NCBI RefSeq assembly: GCF_016428915.1
Contig: NZ_JAELTP010000001.1
Location: 62,001-126,000 of the forward strand
Source of the DNA: Pandoraea sp. ASV26
Lineage (GTDB): Bacteria; Pseudomonadota; Gammaproteobacteria; Burkholderiales; Burkholderiaceae
Direction: 5' to 3'
Length of the DNA stretch: 64,000 nt
Under the pieces are notes generated by a model that ran no database searches, was not told the origin of the DNA, and worked only from the letters and a program-made list of their open reading frames with translations. Below, one piece after another: positions 52,525 to 60,529 of this stretch. How positions within the stretch are numbered: the stretch's first letter is position 1; every line of letters starts with the position of its first letter. The translations under genes were made by a program, and so were the position numbers.

Positions 52525-53475
52525 ATGACCATCGACGCCGATCTCCTCGCTTACTACGACCAAATGGCGCGCAAGTATCCCGACGCCCCCGCCAATGCCG
52601 CCAACGCAGGCAAGCCCAGTGCGCAGGCGGTGCGTGCCAAGTTCGCCACCGTCGCCGTCGAGGCCTTGCGCCCGTTGCCGGCCGGCTTGAAAAGCGAGAC
52701 CTTCGAGATTCCGCTGCCTGGCCGCAATCTGCGAGCCAGACTGTATCGTCCGATCGACCGCGAAGTGCCCCTCGTCGTGTACTTCCACGGCGGCGGCTGG
52801 GTCGTTGGTGACGTCGATACCCATGGAACGCTGGCCGCGCTCCTTGCGCAGGACGGCGACGTAGCGGTGCTGAGCGTCGATTACCGGCTGGCGCCCGAGC
52901 ATCCGTTCCCGGCGCCGGTGGACGACGCCCGCGAAGCCTTGGCCTGGGCCGCGGAGCAGCGGGCACGGCTGGGGGTCAGCCTCGAGCGTCTGGCCGTCGC
53001 CGGCGACAGCGCCGGGGGCCATCTGGCAGCGCAGGCGGCCGCGTGGTTCAACGACCAGCATCCCGGGATCGTGGGGGCGCAATTGCTGATCTACCCGGTG
53101 GTGCAGTACCGGTTCGACACGCCGAGTTACGAGCGTCTGGCGAACGGTGTGGGCCTGACGCGCGACGAAATGCGTTGGTATTGGCAAGAATTCCTGGGTG
53201 ACACAGCGCCGTCGGAGGACGACGTGCGCATCAATCTGATGGCGCAAGCCCCGCGCCACCCGCTGCCGAACACGCTGGTCATTGCCGCCGAATACGATCC
53301 GTTGCACGACGAAGCGGTGTCGTACGCGCAGTTTGTGGCGCAGTCGGGCGGCCGGGCGGAAATCATCGAAGCGCCCGGCCTGACGCACAGCTTCGCGAGG
53401 TTACAGCCGTTCGTGCCGCAGGCGAGACTCGTCATGCACGACGCCGCGCAGCGTCTGCGCGACTGGCTGGGCTGA
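52525..53475 (+). CDS. Alpha/beta hydrolase, hormone-sensitive-lipase family esterase
   Basis: 316 residues from the ATG at 52525. HSL family motifs: VVYFHGGGWVVGDVDTHGTLAA (oxyanion HGGG), SVDYRLAPEHPFPAPVDDA, nucleophile Ser in AGDSAGGHLAAQ, catalytic Asp in AAEYDPLHDE and His in LTHSFAR. It hydrolyses short-chain esters; physiological substrate unknown. It is convergent with pheC, whose stop is 12 bp away. No strong ribosome-binding site. Confidence 0.93.
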   Translation: MTIDADLLAYYDQMARKYPDAPANAANAGKPSAQAVRAKFATVAVEALRPLPAGLKSETFEIPLPGRNLRARLYRPIDREVPLVVYFHGGGWVVGDVDTHGTLAALLAQDGDVAVLSVDYRLAPEHPFPAPVDDAREALAWAAEQRARLGVSLERLAVAGDSAGGHLAAQAAAWFNDQHPGIVGAQLLIYPVVQYRFDTPSYERLANGVGLTRDEMRWYWQEFLGDTAPSEDDVRINLMAQAPRHPLPNTLVIAAEYDPLHDEAVSYAQFVAQSGGRAEIIEAPGLTHSFARLQPFVPQARLVMHDAAQRLRDWLG

Positions 53476-53486
53476 CACCTGCGCCG

Positions 53487-54326
53487 TTACTTGAGCCATT
53501 TGTCCACAACGGCCTGGTACTCCCCGGTCTTCTGCGCCAGATTGAGCCACTGGTCGACGTACTGCTTGAAGATGTCGTCGCCACGCGGAATCAGATAGGC
53601 CTTTTCGCCGAACTGAAGCGGCTTGTCGGGATTGACCGGGCACAGTGACGGAATGAGTTTGTGCTGCAACAGGGTTTCGGACGAATCCGTGACCATCACA
53701 TCGGCACGGCCATCGGCGATCTGTTGGAAGATGGTGACGTTGTCGGGATAGATGGTGAGCGTGGCCTTGGGCAGGTACTGACGCGCGAAGCGCTCGTTCG
53801 TGCCGCCCGGATTGGCGATGGCGCGCGTGCTGGGCTGGTTCAGGTCGGCAAGTGTCTGATACTTCGCCACGTCGGCGCAGCGCACGATGGGCGATTTGCC
53901 GTCGACCATCACGACGCTGCTGTAGTAGGCGCGCGCCGCACGATCGAGTGTGACGGAGATGCCACCGACTGCGATATCGCACTTGCCGGCGGTGAAGTCA
54001 TCCATCAGCCCCTTCCACGTCGTGGGCACGATCTCGGGCTTCACGCCGAGCGATTTCGCGAGCGAGGCGACCAGATCGACGTCGATCCCCTCGAACTGAC
54101 CGTCCGCACGCCGATACGAGTAGGGTTTGTAGTCGCCGGTCGCGCAGGCGCGCAACGTGCCCGACTTCACGATGTCGTCGAGCCGGGAATGCATGGCGGG
54201 CGTGGCCGCCGATTGCGCGTAGGCGCTGGAGGGGGTGATCGCGGTGATAGCGGTGATAGCGGTGGAAGTGGCAAGCGCCGCCCCCGCGATGAACGCCGCG
54301 CGGGCGGCCGTCATCATGACTTTCAT
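53487..54326 (-). CDS. pheC: Periplasmic cyclohexadienyl dehydratase-like protein (PheC)
   Basis: 279 residues from the ATG at 54326 (AGGAGA upstream). Signal peptide contains an ITA-ITA-ITA repeat. The mature part is a periplasmic-binding-protein fold and follows Pseudomonas PheC closely: TGDYKPYSYR, DIAVGGISVTLDRAARAYYS, NPGGTNERFARQYLPKA, HPDNVTIFQQI-type YPDNVTIFQQIADGRADVMVTD, and FGEKAYLIPRGD. The catalytic Glu of PheC aligns with TDSSETLLQ. It would turn prephenate or arogenate into phenylpyruvate or Phe in the periplasm. A solute-binding role is the alternative, but no transporter genes adjoin. Confidence 0.83.
   Translation of the reverse strand: MKVMMTAARAAFIAGAALATSTAITAITAITPSSAYAQSAATPAMHSRLDDIVKSGTLRACATGDYKPYSYRRADGQFEGIDVDLVASLAKSLGVKPEIVPTTWKGLMDDFTAGKCDIAVGGISVTLDRAARAYYSSVVMVDGKSPIVRCADVAKYQTLADLNQPSTRAIANPGGTNERFARQYLPKATLTIYPDNVTIFQQIADGRADVMVTDSSETLLQHKLIPSLCPVNPDKPLQFGEKAYLIPRGDDIFKQYVDQWLNLAQKTGEYQAVVDKWLK
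54232..54267. repeat. 9-bp tandem repeat inside the pheC signal-peptide region
   Basis: Units GGGGTGATC, GCGGTGATA, GCGGTGATA and GCGGTGGAA, encoding repeats of Ile-Thr-Ala on the complementary strand. In frame, so changes of copy number would only lengthen or shorten the hydrophobic core of the signal peptide. Confidence 0.8.
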
Positions 54327-54555
54327 GCTTGTCTCCTGAAGATTGGCGTTGTGACGCACGATGTCAGCGAACTGTCTGACGCAGCTCGTGGGGCTCCATA
54401 CTAATGACTCGCCTGCCCGACGCCAACCCGCACGGCACCGATGCCGACGACGCAGCCCATCACGCCGCCAACGCCCGCCACTAACGCCCGCCGCCAACGC
54501 CTTATGTGCGGCATAACAGCCCGCCAAGCGACCGGCCCCGGGATACCCGAGTAAA

Positions 54556-55665
54556 ATGGCCGCTTGCCCCAATCACCCAACCCACCGCCGCGACGTGTCC
54601 CAAGCTCTGCAAAACGATACTTTCCTGCGCGCCCTGCTGCGCCAGCCGACCGAGTACACGCCGATCTGGCTAATGCGCCAGGCGGGCCGGTACCTGCCCG
54701 AATACAACGCCACGCGCGCCAAGGCCGGTAGCTTCCTGGCGCTCGCCAAGAACCCCGCCTACGCCACCGAGGTCACGCTGCAACCGCTCGAGCGCTTCCC
54801 GCTCGATGCCGCCATCCTGTTCTCGGACATCCTCACCATTCCCGACGCCATGGGCCTCGGCCTGTCGTTCGAAGCCGGCGAAGGACCGCGCTTTGCGCGC
54901 CCGCTGCGCACCGAGGACGACGTGCGCCGCCTGCAAGCGCCGGACCTCGACAGCCTGCGTTACGTCTTCGACGCCGTGACCGAAATCCGCCGTGCCCTGA
55001 ACGGACGCGTGCCGCTGATCGGCTTCTCCGGCAGCCCGTGGACGCTCGCGTGCTACATGGTCGAAGGCTCAGGCTCGGCCGACTACCGTACCGTCAAGAC
55101 GATGATGTACGAGCGTCCCGATCTGATGACGCACATCCTCGAGACGAACGCCCGCGCCGTCGCCGCCTACCTCAACGCGCAGATCGAAGCAGGCGCGCAA
55201 GCCATCATGGTGTTCGACACCTGGGGCGGTGCGCTGGCCGACGGTCTCTACCAACGGTTCTCGCTCGCGTACATGCAAAAGGCGCTGGCCAGCGTGCATC
55301 GCGAGTGGAACGGCGCGCGCATTCCGCACATCGTCTTCACCAAGGGCGGCGGCCAGTGGCTCGAAGCCATTGCCGATACCGGCCCCGACGCCATCGGCCT
55401 GGACTGGACGGTCGATCTTGCCGCCGCGCGCCGCCGTGTGGGCGAGCGTTGTGCACTGCAAGGCAATTTCGATCCGACCGCGCTCTTCGCGTCGCCCGAG
55501 GCCATTCGCACGGAAGTGCGCCGCCTGCTCGATGCGTACGGCAATGCGCCCGGCCACGTCTTCAATCTGGGCCACGGCATTTCGCAGTTCACCCCGCCTG
55601 AACACGTCGCGGCGCTCGTCGACGAAGTGCATAGCTACAGCCGAAAGCTGCGTCAATCGGCGTAA
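54556..55665 (+). CDS. hemE: Uroporphyrinogen decarboxylase
   Basis: 369 residues. Signature [16 protein letters not shown] near residue 35, then [18 protein letters not shown] (active-site Asp), [24 protein letters not shown] and LQGNFDP with the conserved C-terminal [18 protein letters not shown]. Decarboxylates the four acetates of uroporphyrinogen III to give coproporphyrinogen III in the cytosol, for the hemes of the many cytochromes here. ATG 54556 has a weak GAG upstream; GTG 54595 would give the more usual [14 protein letters not shown] start. Confidence 0.96.
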   Translation: MAACPNHPTHRRDVSQALQNDTFLRALLRQPTEYTPIWLMRQAGRYLPEYNATRAKAGSFLALAKNPAYATEVTLQPLERFPLDAAILFSDILTIPDAMGLGLSFEAGEGPRFARPLRTEDDVRRLQAPDLDSLRYVFDAVTEIRRALNGRVPLIGFSGSPWTLACYMVEGSGSADYRTVKTMMYERPDLMTHILETNARAVAAYLNAQIEAGAQAIMVFDTWGGALADGLYQRFSLAYMQKALASVHREWNGARIPHIVFTKGGGQWLEAIADTGPDAIGLDWTVDLAAARRRVGERCALQGNFDPTALFASPEAIRTEVRRLLDAYGNAPGHVFNLGHGISQFTPPEHVAALVDEVHSYSRKLRQSA

Positions 55666-56060
55666 TCAGCTACGCCTGCAAGCGGTGGTGCGGGTTCGCG
55701 AGGCATTGCGCCCGGCAAACCCAACCGCCGTTTCAAGCGGGGAATGTCAAGGGAAACGCAGTGGAATAAGCCCTCCAATCTGCGGAGTTGCCCCGAAGAC
55801 TTATGCACAAATTCTCGCTGCGCCGCCGCAAGTGAGAGTCGACGGGGATGCCCCATCGACGTTATTCATAAGCTATTGATCGAAAAGCATTTTTGATTCT
55901 GGCGAAGTCGAGCCTCTGCGCGACGTGAGGGCCGTGCAGCGTGGCTGGCGAGCGATAATCCCCACAGTTCTCAACATAGTTATCCACAAGCGTTTCAAGC
56001 GAACCGGAAAGCCGACTCAAATCCGGGGTTTACCGAGACTTCTCAGGATTCACTTTAAGT
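55666..56060. other. hemE-priA spacer with DnaA-box-like sequences
   Basis: 395 bp without a gene, more AT-rich than its flanks from 55795 on. Contains TTATGCACA (55801-55809) and TTATCCACA (55980-55988), both exact matches to the TTATNCACA DnaA-box consensus, and a near match TTATTCATA at 55862-55870. Candidate promoter of priA also lies here. Confidence 0.6.
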
Positions 56061-58559
56061 TTGACCCGCGCCGACGACCTGTCCGAACCGTCTCCTGCAT
56101 CGACCGACGATGCGCTGTCTCCGGTCGCCATTGCGCGCACCGGCACGCCCACTATCGCCCGCGTGGCGCTCGACACCCCGCTGCTCACGCTGTTCGACTA
56201 CCGGCTCGATCAGGCCGCGAGCCTCGGTCAGCTGGTGCAAGTGCCGTTCGGACGGCGACAGGTCGTAGGCGTTGTCTGGGAATTGACGCAGCGCAGCGAA
56301 GTCGACCCGGCCAAGCTGCGTGACGTGACGTCCGTCTGGCACGAATTGCCACCGCTCGGCGACGACTGGCGCGACCTGATGCAATTCGCGTCGCGGTACT
56401 ACCAGCGCGGCGTCGGCGAGGTGGCACTGCCCGCCGTGCCGGGCCATCTGCGCACCCCCATGCGCTGGCCGCGACTCCTCGCCCAGCGTGGCGTGCAACG
56501 TTACCGGATCGCCGACGGCGCGCTCACCGCGCTCATGGACAACGTGCCCGCCCGGTTGCGCGCGCAACGCCGGCTGGCCGAGGGTCTTGCGCAAGCGGGC
56601 ACGCTCGACGCCGACGAGGCAAAGGCACTTTGCTCAAAGGCCGCCGACGTGCTCAAACAGTGGGCCGCCGCCGGATGGGTCGTCGTCGACACCGTGCCGT
56701 TCCATGAAGCGGTGCGCGATACCCCCGATGCTGCCGATGCCACCGTTGTGAGCGAGGAAGACGACGCCCGCCTGACCAACGCAGGCACCGACGTCTATCC
56801 CGTCACCGAAGACACCCCGGGCGCGACCAAAACGCTCACTGCCGGACAGGCCGATGCCGTCGCGGCCATCCACGATGCGCTCGACGCGGCGGGTGCCCGG
56901 CGCCCCGGCTGCGCGCCGTCCACCGGCGCGGGTGGTGCGGATGGCGCGGGTGGCGAAGGTGAGTCGGCCGACGCCCCCGCCTGTGCACCGTTCCTGCTCT
57001 ATGGCGTGACCGGCAGCGGCAAGACCGAAGTCTATTTGCGCGCGGTCGCCGAAGCCCTTCGCCAACCCGACGCGCAGGTGCTCGTGCTCGTGCCGGAAAT
57101 CAATCTGACGCCACAGCTCGAAGGCGTCTTCCGCAAGCGCTTCCCCGCCGAGACCCTCGTCACGCTGCACAGCGCACTGGCCGAAGGCGAACGCGCCCGG
57201 CACTGGCTCGCGGCGCATCGCGGCGAAGCGCGCATCGTGCTCGGCACGCGGCTCGCGGTGATGGCGTCGCTGCCGCATCTGCGCCTGATCGTCGTCGACG
57301 AAGAACATGACCCGTCCTACAAGCAGCAGGAGGGCCTGCGTTACTCCGCACGCGACCTCGCCATCTGGCGCGCGAACCGGCTGCGCATCCCCGTCGTGCT
57401 CGGCTCGGCCACGCCGTCGCTCGATAGCTGGCGACGCGCCGAGCAGGGCCGCTACGTGCGTCTCGCGATGCCCGAGCGCGCCACGCCCGACGCCGTGCTG
57501 CCGCGCGTCTCGCTCATCGACATGGAGATCGAGCGCAAGCGTCAGCGGGCGGTGCACGAGGGGTTGTCGCAACCGTTGCTCGCAGCCATTCGCGCTCGGC
57601 TCGAAGCAGGCGAGCAAAGCCTGCTGTTCCTGAATCGTCGCGGCTACGCCCCGGTGCTCAACTGCGACGCGTGCGGCTGGATCAGCGACTGCCGCCGATG
57701 CAGCGCGCACATGGTGCTGCACAAGCCCGAGCGGCGGCTGCGCTGCCATCACTGCGGTGCCGAGTCGCGCATTCCGCATGCGTGTCCCGACTGCGGCAAC
57801 CTCGATCTCGCGCCGCTGGGACGCGGCACGCAACGTATCGAAGAAGCGCTGGCGGAACACTTCCCCGACGCGCGTCTCGCCCGCATCGACGCTGACAGCA
57901 CACGCCGCAAAGGCAGCGCACAGGCGCTGTTCGCTCAGGTGCACGCCGGCGAGGTCGACATCCTGATCGGCACGCAGATGGTCGCCAAGGGGCACGACTT
58001 TCGTAACGTAACGCTCGTGGGTGTGGTCAACGCCGACAGCGCCCTCTTCTCGCACGACTTCCGCGCGGCCGAGCGTCTCTTCGCGCAGTTGATGCAAGTC
58101 GCCGGACGCGCCGGGCGCGCCGCCCGCGCCGATGGCCCGGGCGACGTTCTGATCCAGACACGCTATGCGTCGCACCCCCTGTTCGCGTCGCTCATGCGTC
58201 ATGACTACGCGGGCTTCGCGGCACAACAGCTGGAGGAACGCCGCGTCGCCCTGTTGCCGCCGTACACGCATCAGGCGCTGCTGCGCGCCGAGGCCCGGCG
58301 TCTGGACGACGCCATGACGTTCCTCAAACAGGCCCGCGAAATCGCCGCCACCCCGGCGTTGCACGACCCGCGCATCTCGCTGTGGGACCCGGTGCCGATG
58401 AGCATGGTCCGCATCGCAGGTACCGAGCGCGCCCAGCTCGTGGTCGAGAGTGCGCATCGCGGCGCCCTTCAACGCTTCCTCACGCACTGGATGGGCGAAC
58501 TGCGTGCGCTCAAGGCCCCCGTGCGCTGGCATCTCGAAGTCGACCCTCTCGAAATATAA
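56061..58559 (+). CDS. priA: Primosomal protein N', replication-restart helicase PriA
   Basis: 832 residues, start codon TTG 56061. N-terminal 3'-end-binding domain, then DEAH-type helicase: Walker A GVTGSGKTE, Walker B IVVDEEHD, SATPSLDSW, and the zinc-binding region with CDACGWISDCRRC and CHHCGAESRIPHACPDCG (eight Cys), then GTQRIEEAL, GTQMVAKGHDF and QVAGRAGRA. Between the N-terminal domain and Walker A, residues about 225-310 are a low-complexity Ala/Gly/Asp/Thr insertion, explaining the length (usual about 730). It restarts stalled replication forks. Confidence 0.95.
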   Translation: MTRADDLSEPSPASTDDALSPVAIARTGTPTIARVALDTPLLTLFDYRLDQAASLGQLVQVPFGRRQVVGVVWELTQRSEVDPAKLRDVTSVWHELPPLGDDWRDLMQFASRYYQRGVGEVALPAVPGHLRTPMRWPRLLAQRGVQRYRIADGALTALMDNVPARLRAQRRLAEGLAQAGTLDADEAKALCSKAADVLKQWAAAGWVVVDTVPFHEAVRDTPDAADATVVSEEDDARLTNAGTDVYPVTEDTPGATKTLTAGQADAVAAIHDALDAAGARRPGCAPSTGAGGADGAGGEGESADAPACAPFLLYGVTGSGKTEVYLRAVAEALRQPDAQVLVLVPEINLTPQLEGVFRKRFPAETLVTLHSALAEGERARHWLAAHRGEARIVLGTRLAVMASLPHLRLIVVDEEHDPSYKQQEGLRYSARDLAIWRANRLRIPVVLGSATPSLDSWRRAEQGRYVRLAMPERATPDAVLPRVSLIDMEIERKRQRAVHEGLSQPLLAAIRARLEAGEQSLLFLNRRGYAPVLNCDACGWISDCRRCSAHMVLHKPERRLRCHHCGAESRIPHACPDCGNLDLAPLGRGTQRIEEALAEHFPDARLARIDADSTRRKGSAQALFAQVHAGEVDILIGTQMVAKGHDFRNVTLVGVVNADSALFSHDFRAAERLFAQLMQVAGRAGRAARADGPGDVLIQTRYASHPLFASLMRHDYAGFAAQQLEERRVALLPPYTHQALLRAEARRLDDAMTFLKQAREIAATPALHDPRISLWDPVPMSMVRIAGTERAQLVVESAHRGALQRFLTHWMGELRALKAPVRWHLEVDPLEI

Positions 58560-58696
58560 AACGGTATATAGCGTTCCGGAAATTTGACAACATCGTCAGA
58601 ATCTCCGACGATGCGGGCATCAGTCGATCGCCGCACGTCGCACGGTTCACGTCATCCGCACCATAAGAAGTGAAGAAGTCCTTTAGGAGACATCCG

Positions 58697-60028
58697 ATGA
58701 AGTCGCACGACCGGAGCGCCGCCCCCACGGCGCCGCACATCGCTACGCCGTCCCTCATCCCTGCCGAATCCTCGCTAAGCCCGCTATCCCCGATGGCCGA
58801 AGCCTCGCGCCGCCGCTTCTTGCGTCGTGCCGGGGCACTGGGCGTCGGGGCCAGTCTCGCCGGGCGCGCGCTCGACGTACTCGCTGCGACGACCACACCG
58901 CAGACGGTCACGCTGCCGTTTGCGAATGGCGAGCGCGAACTCGTTGCGTATCCGCAGAAGCGTGCGCTGATCCGGCTCACGGCACGTCCACCGCAACTGG
59001 AAACGCCGTTCGAAGTCTTCAACGACGGGCTCATCACGCCGAACGATGCGTTCTTCGTGCGCTACCACCTCGCAGGCATTCCGACCGACATCGATCCGGT
59101 GAAACACCGGATTCGCGTGGGCGGCAGCGTTGCCAGACCGCTCGACATCTCGCTCGCGTCGCTCAGGAAGGACTATGGCGCGCCGGTGGAAATCGTGGCG
59201 GTGCATCAATGCTCGGGCAACAGCCGGGGCTTCTTCGAGCCGCGCGTCGGTGGCGGGCAGATCGCCAACGGCGCGATGGGCAACGCGCGCTGGCGCGGCA
59301 TTCCGCTCAAGCGGATTCTCGAGCGTGCCGGGGTGTCGGCAGGCGCGAAGCAAGTGACGTTCGAGGGCCTCGACCGGCCGATCATTCCGGCGACCCCCGA
59401 GTTCGTGAAAGCGCTCGACCTCGATCACGCGATGGACGGCGAGGTGATGATCGCATTCGCCATGAACGGCCAGGATTTGCCGATGCTCAACGGCTTTCCC
59501 GTGCGTCTGGTCGTGCCGGGTTACTACGGCACGTACTGGGTGAAGCATCTGGCAGACATCAACGTCGTCGACAAGGTGTTCGACGGCTTCTGGATGGCCT
59601 CGGCGTACCGCATTCCCGACAACGACTGCAATTGCGTCGCGCCGGGCAAGGCGCCCGAGAAAACGAAGCCGATCGGACGCTTCACCGTGCGCTCGTTCGT
59701 CACGAGCCATACCGACGGTCAGCGTGTCGCCGTCGGCAACGCGCAGCGCGTGCGCGGCATCGCGTTCGACGGCGGCGAAGGCATTCGCGACGTGCAGTTC
59801 TCCGCCGACGGCGGCCAGACGTGGCAGGCCGCCCGACTGGGCGACGAGCTGTCGAAGTATTCGTTTCGCGAGTGGACGGCGACTTTCACGCCGCCGCAAC
59901 CCGGTGAGTACGCATTGAAAGTAAGGGCGACGAATCGCGCAGGGGTCACGCAACCGCTGCAATCGCTGTGGAATCCAGCCGGCTATCTGCGCAACGGGGT
60001 GGAAACCGTGCGCGTGATCGCGGCATGA
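58697..60028 (+). CDS. sorA: Sulfite:cytochrome c oxidoreductase, molybdenum subunit (SorA-like)
   Basis: 443 residues from the ATG at 58697 (AGGAGA upstream). Long N-terminal segment ending in a Tat motif (ASRRRFLRRAGALGVGASLAG). Sulfite-oxidase domain with the Mo-ligating Cys in VHQCSGNSRGFFEPRVGGGQ and the Mo-cofactor motif GFPVRLVVPGYYGTYWVKHL, then a C-terminal Ig-like dimerisation domain (VQFSADGGQTWQAARL). SorA oxidises sulfite to sulfate in the periplasm; the following gene encodes its cytochrome partner 14 bp downstream. Confidence 0.9.
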   Translation: MKSHDRSAAPTAPHIATPSLIPAESSLSPLSPMAEASRRRFLRRAGALGVGASLAGRALDVLAATTTPQTVTLPFANGERELVAYPQKRALIRLTARPPQLETPFEVFNDGLITPNDAFFVRYHLAGIPTDIDPVKHRIRVGGSVARPLDISLASLRKDYGAPVEIVAVHQCSGNSRGFFEPRVGGGQIANGAMGNARWRGIPLKRILERAGVSAGAKQVTFEGLDRPIIPATPEFVKALDLDHAMDGEVMIAFAMNGQDLPMLNGFPVRLVVPGYYGTYWVKHLADINVVDKVFDGFWMASAYRIPDNDCNCVAPGKAPEKTKPIGRFTVRSFVTSHTDGQRVAVGNAQRVRGIAFDGGEGIRDVQFSADGGQTWQAARLGDELSKYSFREWTATFTPPQPGEYALKVRATNRAGVTQPLQSLWNPAGYLRNGVETVRVIAA

Positions 60029-60042
60029 GACGGGGGACGATC

Positions 60043-60390
60043 ATGAACGTTTCGAAGTTCGCCAACCGCATGACGCGTACAGCCGCACTGCTCGGTCTGG
60101 CCTGCACACTCGGCACCGCCGCAGCCCCTGCACACGCGCTCGACATCAAGCTGCCGCAGGAGACCTCGCAACTGAAGGCGTCGACGCTCGCCGGTCATCA
60201 ATCGGCCAGCGCATGGTGCGTGATGTGCCACTCGGTCGACTACATCAACAGTCAGCCGCCGATGCCCGCCGCCTTCTGGAGTGCGGAGGTCACGAAGATG
60301 GTGAGGGTGTACGGCGCGCCGATTCCGGAAGATCAGATCAGGCTGATCTCCGAGTATCTGGGCGCTGCGTACGGCAACGATCCGAAGTGA
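60043..60390 (+). CDS. sorB: Small c-type cytochrome, sulfite oxidase subunit (SorB-like)
   Basis: 115 residues (start ATG 60043, GGGGGA upstream). Sec signal (AALLGLACTLGTAAAPAHA), one heme site CVMCHSVDY, and axial Met in QPPMPAAFWSAEV followed by KMVRVYGAPIPEDQIRLISEYL, the SorB pattern. It accepts electrons from SorA's molybdenum centre and passes them to a cytochrome or oxidase. Confidence 0.9.
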   Translation: MNVSKFANRMTRTAALLGLACTLGTAAAPAHALDIKLPQETSQLKASTLAGHQSASAWCVMCHSVDYINSQPPMPAAFWSAEVTKMVRVYGAPIPEDQIRLISEYLGAAYGNDPK

Positions 60391-60420
60391 CACCCGCCGG
60401 GCGTGGCCGCCGGCGCATCA

Positions 60421-60452
60421 GGTGCAACCCGAATATTGACTCTGGTTGCACC
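60421..60452. promoter_or_regulatory. Candidate PutA operator: GGTGCAACC-N14-GGTTGCACC
   Basis: Perfect 9-bp inverted repeat 78 bp upstream of the putA ATG. Each arm contains GTTGCA or its complement, the element recognised by the ribbon-helix-helix domain of Escherichia coli PutA. A TTGACT lies in the spacer (60436-60441) and could be the -35 element, so PutA binding would block transcription. The PutA encoded here has that ribbon-helix-helix domain. Confidence 0.75.
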
Positions 60453-60529
60453 TCTTTTGAAACCCGGTTACGATGCCGCAATTCACCCGCTATGGGTGTC
60501 ACGTTTTCGCGTCATCAGGTAACCCTTCC

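Noticed and set aside
56634-58532. A 632-codon frame opposite priA
   Set aside because: Same kind of shadow frame; composition is unlike a real protein and priA is certain.
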